Below, in pieces: positions 24,972 to 32,836 of a stretch of DNA of 64,000 nucleotides (positions within the stretch are counted from its first letter, which is position 1; each line of letters opens with the position of its first letter). The stretch is from Ferrimicrobium acidiphilum DSM 19497 (GTDB lineage: Bacteria; Actinomycetota; Acidimicrobiia; Acidimicrobiales; Acidimicrobiaceae), in contig NZ_JXUW01000014.1 of assembly GCF_000949255.1 (NCBI RefSeq), forward strand, positions 1 to 64,000, given 5' to 3'. The notes under the pieces are model-generated. The model searched no databases and was not told where the DNA came from. It saw nothing but the letters and a program-made list of their open reading frames with translations. The translations under genes were made by a program, and so were the position numbers.

Positions 24972-25056
24972 CGGAGGAGGTGGGATTCGAACCCACGGTG
25001 AGTTGCCCCACACGCGACTTCCAATCGCGCCGATTCGGCCGCTCTCGCACCCCTCC
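24972..25056 (-). tRNA. tRNA-Ser (anticodon GGA)
   Basis: Acceptor GGAGGGG (25056-25050) pairs with CTCCTCC (24979-24973) with one G-T pair; discriminator G at 24972. The stem CGCGA/TCGCG encloses TTGGAAG, anticodon GGA. The long variable arm and TTCGAAT T-loop confirm serine. CCA is not encoded. Confidence 0.95.
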
Positions 25057-25097
25057 GGGTCTCAGAGCCGTCAGGCTCCAAGCGTGCTACACTAGCT

Positions 25098-25103
25098 TAT
25101 AGT
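25098..25103 (+). promoter_or_regulatory. -10 hexamer for SRP RNA
   Basis: TATAGT lies seven bases before G25111, the first base of the SRP RNA terminal helix, which is the expected distance to a transcription start. Confidence 0.55.
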
Positions 25104-25110
25104 TTCTTTG

Positions 25111-25242
25111 GACCGTGTCCATCACGGAGGTCGGGCCCCACGTGGCGGGACCTCGTGAACCGGGTCAGGGCCGGAAGGCAGCAGCCCTCAGCAAGGTATC
25201 TCGGGTACCGTGGGTCGCCTGACTTCCGTGATGGACACGGTC
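25111..25242 (+). ncRNA. ffs: signal recognition particle RNA (4.5S-like)
   Basis: An 18-base-pair perfect terminal helix (25111-25128 with 25225-25242) encloses a long hairpin whose apical part GGGTCAGGGCCGGAAGGCAG carries the GGAA tetraloop and the AGCAGCC/CCTCAGCA asymmetric loop that binds the M domain of Ffh. Length of about 132 bases is between short 4.5S RNA and the long Bacillus form. Its place immediately before dnaX-recR is conserved in many bacteria. A TATAGT -10 seven bases upstream fits its own promoter. Confidence 0.95.
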
Positions 25243-25312
25243 GCGTGCTTGCAGCCACTCTGAATCAGCAGCCACTCGATACCATCGGGCACTTCGAGTG
25301 ACGCCTCGACAT

Positions 25313-25318
25313 TAGGAT
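25313..25318 (+). promoter_or_regulatory. -10 hexamer for dnaX (leaderless)
   Basis: TAGGAT followed by GGCGTC and the GTG of dnaX at 25325, a six-base spacing with no Shine-Dalgarno. Confidence 0.5.
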
Positions 25319-25324
25319 GGCGTC

Positions 25325-27343
25325 GTGTCCGCGAACTACCAGTCCCTTTATCGGAGGTTTAGACCCCAGCGATTCTCGGAGGTGCTTGGTCAAGACCATG
25401 TGACCAGGGCGCTGCGGGCGGCGGTCGCGTCTGATTCGGTCGGCCATGCCTATCTGTTTTCAGGGCCGCGCGGGACCGGCAAGACCTCTACAGCACGGAT
25501 CCTTGCCAAGGCGCTGAACTGCGAAAATCTGCAGGATGGCGAGCCCTGCCTCACGTGCTCGTCATGTGTCTCGATCGCATCGGGTGGTTCGGGTGAGGTA
25601 GAGGAGCTCGATGCAGCCTCAAACTCTGGGGTTGATGCGATGCGTTGGCTGATTCAAACCGTTGCCACAGCAGGGACGGGCCGGTGGAAGGTATACATCA
25701 TCGACGAGGTTCATATGCTCTCGACGGCGGCGTCGAACGCCCTCTTGAAGACGCTTGAAGAGCCTCCTCCGCACGTGATCTTTATATTGGCGACCACTAA
25801 CCCGCAGAAGGTGCTTCAGACCGTCGTCTCAAGAACACAGCACTTCGAGTTTCACCTGTTGGATATGGTGGCGGTGGGCGAGGTCGTCGACGACATCGCC
25901 AACAGGACAGGTGTAGAACTCAATGCTGCGACACGCCAATGGGTGCTCCGGCGAGGGAGAGGATCAGCCAGGGATACCCTTTCGGTGCTAGAACAAGTAC
26001 TGGCCTCTGGACAGGTGATCCCAGAGGTTGATACGTCGATCGAACTCGCGGTAACCAGTCTTCTCGAACTCGATGCCAGTGCCACGGTTGTGGCAGTTGA
26101 AGATCTGCTGCAGACAGGCAATGATCCGCTTTGGGTTGTTTCTGAGATGTTACTACGCCTTAAGGATCAGTTTCTTGGCAATCTCAGTGGTCAAGGCGGC
26201 GACTATCCACTTGCTCGAATTACCCGAGCGATGGAGACGTTGGGTCGTTTGAGCGTCGGTGTTCGTGATGCACTAGATCCGGGTGTGGTTTTGGAGGCGG
26301 TCCTGGTCCAGCTGATATCGGACTCGAGCGGAGGGGCTGATCTTGAACAGCGTGTACAACGACTTGAGGAGGCGCTGCGCCAAGGCGCTAGCTCACCGAG
26401 CCCACGTTCAGAACCCACGAGAGCGCCGGCGACCACCGAGACAAGGCCAGCTCGCGAGGATGTAGCCAGATCCTCGGGTAACGACTTGGCGCGACTTCGT
26501 GGGGTGATAGGTCGGCCGTCAGGACGTCCGGCAGCGGGGAATCCTGCTGAGACCCCGTCCACTGTGGACCAGAGCTCGTCGGCCCCACAGACGCTTGCCT
26601 CTAGGCCAGCGCAGCCTCCGAAGCGACCCAGCACAGTTGATGCTCTGACTGTGTTAACGACTGAGACTGAACAAGACCTGGGGTTAGCTCGTGTGGGAAA
26701 TGCCAGTAACGCAAGTGGGAAACAAGACGCCGCCGACGGTGTTATTGGCACAGATCCTGAGATCGTCGCGAACCAGGTTGATGCTGTGTCGACGCGCGAT
26801 GCCAACTCCGAGGATACAAGCGATCATGAATCCAAGGAGGAGGCGACTGGAGAACCTTTACCGCCGTCGCCACGGTTTGCAGAGCCTGTTGACGGAGACC
26901 TCGACCTAGCATCTACCGATCGGCTACGCTCAGTTATACAGGCAGAGTGGCTCGAGCGTTATCTGCCTACGCTCAATCAACGTAACATCCGAACCTGGAT
27001 CCGTGATACTCGACTCACGGTTTTGGGGGCTGGTGAGATCGGCATCGTACTCGATCACGAGACACGCCGAAAGAAGCTTGAGCCCTATCTAGATGAGATT
27101 GTGGCAACACTCCGTCAACTCTATGGATCGAGCCTTCGTATCCGACTTCTGTTGGAGAGCGAAGCTCATGACGCCGCTCCTGCCTCAGTTGAGGAGATGG
27201 ATCCCCACCAGGAGTCAGTCCTCGACCCTGAGGAGGAGGTATCCACGACCTCTGTGTCGACGCAGCGTTTCAGCGACGATGCCATTATCGCCAACGTAAC
27301 CGAAGTCTTTCCGGGCGCCCGACTGATCCAAGGAGAGCTCTAA
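25325..27343 (+). CDS. dnaX: DNA polymerase III gamma/tau subunit
   Basis: A 672-residue clamp-loader ATPase. The AAA+ core covers about residues 5-360, with RRFRPQRFSEVLGQDHV, Walker A GPRGTGKTSTA (about 42-52), a four-Cys zinc site (Cys in ALNC, EPCLTCSSC), Walker B YIIDEVHML and sensor ATTNPQKV with the SRTQHF arginine finger. A long, acidic, Pro/Ser-rich linker (about 370-535) leads to a conserved C-terminal domain that starts LRSVIQAEWLERYLP and would bind the polymerase. No internal frameshift signal for a separate gamma form was recognised. recR follows four bases after its stop; the ybaB gene often found between them is missing. Confidence 0.95.
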   Translation: MSANYQSLYRRFRPQRFSEVLGQDHVTRALRAAVASDSVGHAYLFSGPRGTGKTSTARILAKALNCENLQDGEPCLTCSSCVSIASGGSGEVEELDAASNSGVDAMRWLIQTVATAGTGRWKVYIIDEVHMLSTAASNALLKTLEEPPPHVIFILATTNPQKVLQTVVSRTQHFEFHLLDMVAVGEVVDDIANRTGVELNAATRQWVLRRGRGSARDTLSVLEQVLASGQVIPEVDTSIELAVTSLLELDASATVVAVEDLLQTGNDPLWVVSEMLLRLKDQFLGNLSGQGGDYPLARITRAMETLGRLSVGVRDALDPGVVLEAVLVQLISDSSGGADLEQRVQRLEEALRQGASSPSPRSEPTRAPATTETRPAREDVARSSGNDLARLRGVIGRPSGRPAAGNPAETPSTVDQSSSAPQTLASRPAQPPKRPSTVDALTVLTTETEQDLGLARVGNASNASGKQDAADGVIGTDPEIVANQVDAVSTRDANSEDTSDHESKEEATGEPLPPSPRFAEPVDGDLDLASTDRLRSVIQAEWLERYLPTLNQRNIRTWIRDTRLTVLGAGEIGIVLDHETRRKKLEPYLDEIVATLRQLYGSSLRIRLLLESEAHDAAPASVEEMDPHQESVLDPEEEVSTTSVSTQRFSDDAIIANVTEVFPGARLIQGEL

Positions 27344-27346
27344 GCC

Positions 27347-27940
27347 ATGTATCCTGCCTCGTTGGCCAAGTTGATGGACGAGCTTTCTCGACTCCCAGGT
27401 ATTGGTCCAAAGTCAGCGCAGCGAATCGCGCTCTTCATGGTCAAGCGTGGTCCTGGAGATGCTCAGCGGTTGGCAGAGGCGCTATTGGCTGCGGCGACTA
27501 ACACCAAGCGTTGCAGAGAGTGCTTCTCATTGAGTGAAGACGAACTCTGTAGTGTTTGTGCGAACCCGAGCCGAGATCGCACGGTCATCTGCGTAGTCGA
27601 GGAGCCGAGAGATGTGCTGGCCTTTGAACGGGGATTGTCGTTTCGTGGTCTCTATCATGTTCTCGGCGGAGCGATCAGCCCTATGGATGGGGTTGGTCCA
27701 GAGCAGCTGCATCTCACGGAACTCCTCAACCGCCTGCGTGACAGTTCGGTAAACGAGGTTATTCTCGCCACCTCCTCGACGATCGAAGGGGAGGCGACGG
27801 CTACATATATCGCCAAACTCGTGGCGCCAGCTGGTGTAGGAGTCTCAAGACTGGCCACGGGTGTTCCAGTTGGAGGCGATCTCGACTACGTGGACGAGGT
27901 CACGCTCTCGCGGGCTCTCGATGGCCGCTACCGGCTGTAG
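27347..27940 (+). CDS. recR: recombination mediator RecR
   Basis: A 197-residue RecR that works with RecO and RecF to load RecA at gaps. Helix-hairpin-helix LSRLPGIGPKSAQRIALFMV (about 13-32), a four-Cys zinc finger (CRECFSLSEDELCSVC, about 56-71) and a Toprim domain starting TVICVVEEPRDVLAFE with the YHVLGGAISPMDGVGP segment are in family order. The ribosome site AAGGAG lies within the end of dnaX. The gene ends two bases from the convergent epimerase gene, leaving no intergenic space. Confidence 0.95.
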   Translation: MYPASLAKLMDELSRLPGIGPKSAQRIALFMVKRGPGDAQRLAEALLAAATNTKRCRECFSLSEDELCSVCANPSRDRTVICVVEEPRDVLAFERGLSFRGLYHVLGGAISPMDGVGPEQLHLTELLNRLRDSSVNEVILATSSTIEGEATATYIAKLVAPAGVGVSRLATGVPVGGDLDYVDEVTLSRALDGRYRL

Positions 27941-27942
27941 AG

Positions 27943-28353
27943 CTAGTTATCACGCTCTTCAACGAGTTCGATAAGTGTACCGTTCGCACTTTGGGGATGG
28001 ACGAAGGCAACCAGAGTGCCTCTGGATCCTGGGCGAGGTTTGTCGTCTATCAGTGTAAAACCCTCAGCCACGAGCTCTTTGAGCGCCTCGGCGCAGTCTG
28101 GAACGCGTAAGGCGATGTGGTGGAGCCCCTCGCCGTGTCTGTCTAGGAACCTGGCTACCGTCGAGGACTCGTCGAAGGGCGAGAGCAGCTGGATATAGGA
28201 TTCAGCCACCCGGAGCAGCACCTCGTCGATACCGTCGGATGCGACGCGTTCTCGGTGAACGACGAGGCCACCGAGGATCTCATATCGTTTAATGGCTCCC
28301 TCAAGGTCGATTACTGCGATCGCTACGTGATCGATCTCGGTGATCTCCATCAC
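27943..28353 (-). CDS. mce: methylmalonyl-/ethylmalonyl-CoA epimerase
   Basis: A 136-residue vicinal-oxygen-chelate protein that interconverts the 2-epimers of methylmalonyl-CoA (and ethylmalonyl-CoA). Metal-binding His in EIDHVAIAV (about residue 9), Gln in YIQLLSP, His in GLHHIALRV and Glu in GTLIELVEE are in the positions expected for the family. It overlaps the end of ccr by four bases (ATGA), so the two are made together. The product of the adjacent reductase, (2S)-ethylmalonyl-CoA, needs this epimerisation before the mutase step. Confidence 0.92.
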   Translation of the reverse strand: MMEITEIDHVAIAVIDLEGAIKRYEILGGLVVHRERVASDGIDEVLLRVAESYIQLLSPFDESSTVARFLDRHGEGLHHIALRVPDCAEALKELVAEGFTLIDDKPRPGSRGTLVAFVHPQSANGTLIELVEERDN

Positions 28354-29714
28354 CTCTCCATCGTCTTGTCTTTGGCGAATCGTTCAAAAAGGGTGATTTT
28401 GTCCTCGCCAACACGCTCTCTCATCGACTGATCGGTGATGCCAAGACCATCAGCAGGGCTGAGGCAACGGATGCCGACCTTCCCTTCATGGAGGTTGGCC
28501 CGCACCACATTAACCGCCTCGCCGACGCGAGTGAGGTCAAAGGTGGCTGAAAGAACCGGCTGCACCATCCCCTTGGCGATGAGTCTGTTAGCTTCAAAGG
28601 CCTCGCGGTAGTTGGCAAAGTGACTTGCCTTGATCGATTTGAGCTTCATCCATAGGTGGCGGTTGTCATACTCGATTCGATAGCCAGAGGTTGCGGCACA
28701 GGTCATGATCAGCCCGCCACGTTTGGCGACGTATACCGAGGCTCCCATAGTCTCACGTCCTGGATGCTCAAAGACGATGTCTGGATCCTCCCCCACGAGT
28801 GCACGAATGTCACCGCCAAAACGCCGCCACTCGCTCTCGTCCTGCGTATTCTCGTCCTTCCAGAACCGGTAACCGTTGGCCGATCGATCGATGATGAACT
28901 CACAGCCCATCTCACGCAGCAGCGCCGCCTTTTTCGGTGACGATACAACACCTACGGGAATACCTCCGCCGTTTAGTACGTACTGAACGGCATAACTGCC
29001 TATACCACCAGTAGCTCCCCAGATGAGTACGACCTGTCCTTGTGTCATGCCGGCGCCATTCTTGGAGACGATCATACGATATGAAGTCGAGTTACACAGT
29101 GGATTGATCGCAGCCTCTTCCCAACTCAGGTGAGCTGGCTTTGGCATGATCTGATTCGCCTTCACGATCGCAAAGTCTGCGAGACCACCGAAGTTCGTCT
29201 CGAACCCCCATATACGCTGCTCTGCGGCCATCATCGAGTCGTCGTGGGACGACGGATCCTGATCGTCGACGTAGTTGCAGTGAATCGTCACACGATCACC
29301 GATGCTCCAGTTGCGCACTGCTGAGCCAACACGAACGACGATACCGGAGGCGTCGGAGCCGAGGACATGGTAGTCGAGATCGTGGCGACGATTCCACAGG
29401 TTGTGGGATCGTCCCATCCGCTTAAGGAAATCAAAAGTAGGTACCGGTTCAAAGAGCGATGACCAGACGGTGTTGTAGTTGATCGATGACGCCATCACCG
29501 CGATGACCGCCTCATCCGGAGCTAGCTCAGGCATTGGGACCTCGTCAACGTGCAGTGAGCGCGATGGATCCTTTTCGGCTGACGGGATGCCGTCGAACAT
29601 CGCGATCTCGTCCTTCCGTAGAAAGGCGGCCCGATATCGGTCGGGGAGCGGCAGTTTAGCCAACTCCTCTCCGGTCGCGTCGGCATTAATGGCATCGATG
29701 AGCTCGGTTGTCAT
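28350..29714 (-). CDS. ccr: crotonyl-CoA carboxylase/reductase
   Basis: A 454-residue zinc-independent MDR-family enzyme that reductively carboxylates crotonyl-CoA to (2S)-ethylmalonyl-CoA with NADPH and CO2. The residues known to hold CO2 in characterised enzymes are conserved: Asn81 in NYNTVWSS, Phe171-Glu172 in IWGFETNFGG and His365 in IKASHFANYR. The NADPH site reads WGATGGIGSYAVQY (about 232-245). This separates it from plain crotonyl-CoA reductases. TAGCAT lies six bases upstream of the ATG. Together with the epimerase and the divergent acetoacetyl-CoA-forming thiolase this marks the ethylmalonyl-CoA pathway for acetyl-CoA assimilation, or supply of ethylmalonyl units. Confidence 0.95.
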   Translation of the reverse strand: MTTELIDAINADATGEELAKLPLPDRYRAAFLRKDEIAMFDGIPSAEKDPSRSLHVDEVPMPELAPDEAVIAVMASSINYNTVWSSLFEPVPTFDFLKRMGRSHNLWNRRHDLDYHVLGSDASGIVVRVGSAVRNWSIGDRVTIHCNYVDDQDPSSHDDSMMAAEQRIWGFETNFGGLADFAIVKANQIMPKPAHLSWEEAAINPLCNSTSYRMIVSKNGAGMTQGQVVLIWGATGGIGSYAVQYVLNGGGIPVGVVSSPKKAALLREMGCEFIIDRSANGYRFWKDENTQDESEWRRFGGDIRALVGEDPDIVFEHPGRETMGASVYVAKRGGLIMTCAATSGYRIEYDNRHLWMKLKSIKASHFANYREAFEANRLIAKGMVQPVLSATFDLTRVGEAVNVVRANLHEGKVGIRCLSPADGLGITDQSMRERVGEDKITLFERFAKDKTMER

Positions 29715-29720
29715 GGTCGT

Positions 29721-29726
29721 ATGCTA
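29721..29726 (-). promoter_or_regulatory. -10 hexamer for ccr (leaderless)
   Basis: TAGCAT on the minus strand followed by ACGACC and the ATG of ccr at 29714, again a six-base spacing. Confidence 0.5.
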
Positions 29727-29797
29727 CCAGAAAAGCAAACGATTCTTGATCGATCGCGCTCCTCTCGTATACTGGGACTACGAAGAAAGGATGCACG

Positions 29798-30979
29798 ATG
29801 GCAAATTCTGTGATCGTATCGGGCGCACGTACGCCTATTGGAAAGCTCTCAGGGGCGGTTGGATCGTTGACTGCGATGGACCTTGGAGCGGTCGCTATAA
29901 AGGGAGCGCTTGCGCGTGCTGGACTCTCACCTGAGGCGGTCGAGTATGTGTTCATGGGGCATGTGCTCCAGGCTGGTCAGGGCCAGATCACCGCACGTCA
30001 GGCTGCGGCAGGGGCTGGTATTCCAATGACTATCCCTGCCACGACCGTCAATAAGGTGTGTCTTTCAGGTCTCAATAGTCTGCACTTGGCAGATCTCATG
30101 ATTAGGGCAGGAGAGGCGGACATCGTCGTCGCTGGCGGTATGGAGTCGATGACCCAAGCCCCATACTTCTTGCCTGGAGCACGCAACGGATTCCGCATGG
30201 GTGACGTGCAGTTGATTGACTCGATGCTCTATGACGGTCTGTTCTGTGCCTTTGACAAGATGGCGATGGGTCTTGCTACCGAGCGTTATCTCCAGCTAGC
30301 ACCGATATCTAGAGAGCGCCAAGACCACCTCTCGATGCTTTCGCACGAGCGCGCCGCTAGGGCGATGAAGAACGGGCGGATGGCCAAGGAGATCGTTCCG
30401 GTGCCGGTACCCCAGCGTAGAGGCGATGATGTGATTGTTGATGTTGACGAGGGTGTCCGACCAGAGACGACGATGGAGTCGCTGGCTAAGCTGCGTCCAG
30501 CCTTCGATAAAAATGGTGCTATTACCGCCGGCAATGCATCACAGATCAGCGATGGTGCTGCAGCGCTTGTTGTTATGTCCGCAGCAAAAGCCGCTGAGTT
30601 GGGCCTTGCCCCGCTCGCTGAGATCATCGGCTATGGTCAGGTTGCTGGTCCTGATACCTCGCTGTTACACCAGCCATCGAATGCCATCAACGATGCGCTG
30701 CGGCGCGTCGGAATGACTGTCGGTGACATAGACCTCTTTGAGATCAACGAGGCCTTTGCCGCGGTTGCAGTTGCATCCATGGATCATCTCGGAATCGACG
30801 AAGACGTAGTGAACGTCAATGGTGGTGCGATAGCATTGGGCCATCCGATTGGGGCTTCAGGTGCTCGACTTGCCTTGACACTGATCACCGAGTTGAACGA
30901 GCGAGGCGGTGGCGTGGGTGCTGCTGCCTTGTGTGGCGGTGGGGGCCAGGGAGATGCTTTGCTCGTCAGGGTGCCGTAG
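29798..30979 (+). CDS. acetyl-CoA C-acetyltransferase (biosynthetic thiolase)
   Basis: A 393-residue thiolase of the AtoB/PhaA type that condenses two acetyl-CoA to acetoacetyl-CoA. Active-site Cys88 is in [10 protein letters not shown], the His in [16 protein letters not shown] and the second Cys in [13 protein letters not shown]. The substrate-lining segments [11 protein letters not shown] and NEAFAAVAV are typical. GAAAGGA upstream supports the ATG at 29798, and TATACT (29768-29773) could be its -10. It is divergent from ccr across 83 bases, which supports a role as the entry step of the same acetyl-CoA assimilation route. Confidence 0.93.
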   Translation: MANSVIVSGARTPIGKLSGAVGSLTAMDLGAVAIKGALARAGLSPEAVEYVFMGHVLQAGQGQITARQAAAGAGIPMTIPATTVNKVCLSGLNSLHLADLMIRAGEADIVVAGGMESMTQAPYFLPGARNGFRMGDVQLIDSMLYDGLFCAFDKMAMGLATERYLQLAPISRERQDHLSMLSHERAARAMKNGRMAKEIVPVPVPQRRGDDVIVDVDEGVRPETTMESLAKLRPAFDKNGAITAGNASQISDGAAALVVMSAAKAAELGLAPLAEIIGYGQVAGPDTSLLHQPSNAINDALRRVGMTVGDIDLFEINEAFAAVAVASMDHLGIDEDVVNVNGGAIALGHPIGASGARLALTLITELNERGGGVGAAALCGGGGQGDALLVRVP

Positions 30980-31108
30980 CGATCGAGATGTCCTCCGGGC
31001 GAGGCCGCGGCGACTGGGAGCGGTCGAGAGTTTGCTGTTGGATGACAGATTCGGTCGCAGGCTGTAAGGCTGGGCCGGTCAGGCTGCTGGCGAGTGGCGA
31101 CCGTGTCA

Positions 31109-31124
31109 TCTCTTAGTCAAGAGA
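31109..31124. terminator. short hairpin, possible thiolase terminator
   Basis: TCTCTT-AGTC-AAGAGA, six base pairs with a four-base loop, 130 bases past the thiolase stop; followed shortly by a second inverted repeat. Confidence 0.35.
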
Positions 31125-31138
31125 CTCGCTCCGTTAGA

Positions 31139-31167
31139 GCGCCGAGGGATTCACACAGGGTCGGCGC
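31139..31167. terminator. GC-rich hairpin between convergent genes
   Basis: GCGCCGA (31139-31145) and TCGGCGC (31161-31167), seven base pairs with a 15-base loop, in the gap between convergent thiolase and cyclophilin genes. Confidence 0.4.
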
Positions 31168-31360
31168 TTAGCCCCTAAGATCTGTTGGGGTCTGAGATCA
31201 TGCATTGCTCAGGCTACAGCGCCATCTGAGGCACCAGCCCATGCGAGTAGTGGAAGTAGGTGTACGACAACTCTGCAACCCTTCTAGGGCCGAGGCTAGC
31301 ATGTAGAGGGATGAGAATTACGCTATAGATTGCTCGGCGGTCGAGCTGGCCATTTTAGCG

Positions 31361-31933
31361 CTAGGACTGCTGACTTATCTTGACCGAGGTAATCGTGCAA
31401 GTCGCCTTCGGCCTCCCACCTGGTGAGCCGTTTAGGTCGAGTGCAGTTATGACTTCGTCGCCTTCAGTTAGCTGACCGAAGAGGCTGTACAGTGGAGGTA
31501 ATGAGACCCCACTTGCGCCGGAGATGATGAAGAACTGACTTCCATTGGTGTTAGGTCCGGCATTTGCCATCGCGAGGCTGCCTCGCTGGTACTCCCCTGG
31601 GTTCGGAAGTTCATCACGGAACTGATATCCTGGGCCACCGGCTCCTGAGCCGGTGGGATCGCCGCCTTGAACGACGAAGCCTGGAATTATCCTATGGAAG
31701 TTGATGCCGTCGAAGTAGTGATAACGGGCCAGAAAGACGAAGCTGTTAACCGTGATCGGAGCTCGATTGGCGAACAGCTCAAAGCGCATAGTTCCATGGT
31801 TAGTCTCCATGATCGCTTCGTAGTTGGCCCCGTCTTCGAGACAATACGAAGGGCTGGCGTCGAAGTGCCGAACCTGCGGACTCGAACCATCGGCCTCCGG
31901 GCATGGATAGTTATCCTTTTTCTTGCCAACCAT
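31361..31933 (-). CDS. cyclophilin-type peptidyl-prolyl isomerase (soluble)
   Basis: A 190-residue cyclophilin that speeds cis-trans isomerisation of proline bonds. The cyclophilin core starts about residue 40 (MRFELFANRAPITVNSFVFL) and holds the active-site FHRIIPGFVVQGGDPTGSG, then GSLAMANAGPNTNGSQFFI and LYSLFGQLTEG. An N-terminal extension has two Cys (YPCPEADGSS and SYCLEDG) but no signal peptide or membrane helix. AGAAGGAGGC before the ATG is a strong ribosome site. It follows a membrane-anchored paralogue by 37 bases, an arrangement that suggests cytoplasmic and extracytoplasmic forms from one operon. Confidence 0.92.
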   Translation of the reverse strand: MVGKKKDNYPCPEADGSSPQVRHFDASPSYCLEDGANYEAIMETNHGTMRFELFANRAPITVNSFVFLARYHYFDGINFHRIIPGFVVQGGDPTGSGAGGPGYQFRDELPNPGEYQRGSLAMANAGPNTNGSQFFIISGASGVSLPPLYSLFGQLTEGDEVITALDLNGSPGGRPKATCTITSVKISQQS

Positions 31934-31970
31934 CGTATGAGCCTCCTTCTACTTATCTTCCGGTCTGTCT

Positions 31971-32765
31971 TTACTTAGTGACCTGGATAGTGACGGTGTT
32001 GATCTTGTAGGTGGTCTTCGGTGGGATACCGTTGTTGGCGGTGCTCCCTCCTGCGTTAATCTTTGCGATTACCGAGAGCCCCTTGGTCACCTGGCCGAAA
32101 ACACTGTAGGTGTTGGTCAGTCCCTTCTCCCCGGAGGTGCCGGAGACGATAAAGAACTGGCTCCCATTGCTATGCGGTTTGCCGGTATTCGCCATAGCGA
32201 TGGTGCCGAGATGGTATGAACCCGCGGGAGGGTTCTTATCGGCAAAGCTATATCCAGGGGTGCCAAAGTCATTGTTGGTAGGACTGCCACCTTGAATGAC
32301 AAAGCCTGGAATGACTCTGAAGAACGTCGTGCCGTTAAAGAAATGATAGAGCGAGAGGACGTAGAAGTTGTTTGCGGACTTAGGACCCAATTTGGGTTCA
32401 AGTTTCACGTCAAAGGTTCCGGCAGTCGTCTTGACGACAGCAAGGTAGTGATAACTGGGGTTGAGACACTCGGGTGGATACTTCTTGAAGTGAGTTTTGC
32501 GTGGTATGACCTTGTTTGGGTTGGGACATCCGTCTGGCAACAGATAACTAGCGGTCTTGGCGGCCGTGGAGGTCGTCTTGGTCGCCGCAGCCGACTTCTT
32601 TGTCTGCGGTTTCGTGAGTAGGTAGATCCCTACGAAGACCACGACGGCAGCGACCACCACAATCACTCCGTTGCGGATAAATCGCCGTCGCTTCGCACGT
32701 GCGAGTTCCGCTTCCTTCAATTTCAGTTGATTCGCTCTAATTCGAGCCCGCTTTTCGCTTGGCAC
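31971..32765 (-). CDS. cyclophilin-type peptidyl-prolyl isomerase (membrane-anchored)
   Basis: A 264-residue cyclophilin with a highly basic N-terminus and one membrane helix (about residues 29-49), so that the isomerase domain faces outside. A Thr/Ala/Lys linker and a two-Cys segment (DGCPNPN, PPECLNPS) precede the core, which has TTFFRVIPGFVIQGGSP, GTIAMANTGKPHSNGSQFF and TYSVFGQVTKG. It is the first gene of a two-gene unit. The GTG start at 32765 has TAAAGT six bases upstream and no Shine-Dalgarno. It is divergent from lysC. Confidence 0.92.
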   Translation of the reverse strand: MPSEKRARIRANQLKLKEAELARAKRRRFIRNGVIVVVAAVVVFVGIYLLTKPQTKKSAAATKTTSTAAKTASYLLPDGCPNPNKVIPRKTHFKKYPPECLNPSYHYLAVVKTTAGTFDVKLEPKLGPKSANNFYVLSLYHFFNGTTFFRVIPGFVIQGGSPTNNDFGTPGYSFADKNPPAGSYHLGTIAMANTGKPHSNGSQFFIVSGTSGEKGLTNTYSVFGQVTKGLSVIAKINAGGSTANNGIPPKTTYKINTVTIQVTK

Positions 32766-32771
32766 GTGAAC

Positions 32772-32777
32772 ACTTTA
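32772..32777 (-). promoter_or_regulatory. -10 hexamer for membrane cyclophilin (leaderless)
   Basis: TAAAGT on the minus strand followed by GTTCAC and the GTG start at 32765. Confidence 0.5.
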
Positions 32778-32801
32778 ATAGCATGAGTGCCCTTCATCCT
32801 C

Positions 32802-32830
32802 TTGGATGAGCGCATTCAAACTGGTAGATT
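32802..32830 (+). promoter_or_regulatory. promoter of lysC (leaderless)
   Basis: TTGGAT (32802-32807) and TAGATT (32825-32830) are 17 bases apart, and the GTG of lysC follows the -10 after six bases (GGTCGC). This is the best two-box case in the window and predicts a transcript that begins at the start codon. Confidence 0.6.
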
Positions 32831-32836
32831 GGTCGC

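Larger units (their letters stand above)
30980..31360. other. intergenic region with two hairpins
   Basis: No gene is seen between the thiolase and the cyclophilin, which are convergent. TCTCTT/AAGAGA (31109-31124) and GCGCCGA/TCGGCGC (31139-31167) are inverted repeats that could end transcription from either side. The remainder holds only short frames of no likeness to proteins. Confidence 0.5.
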
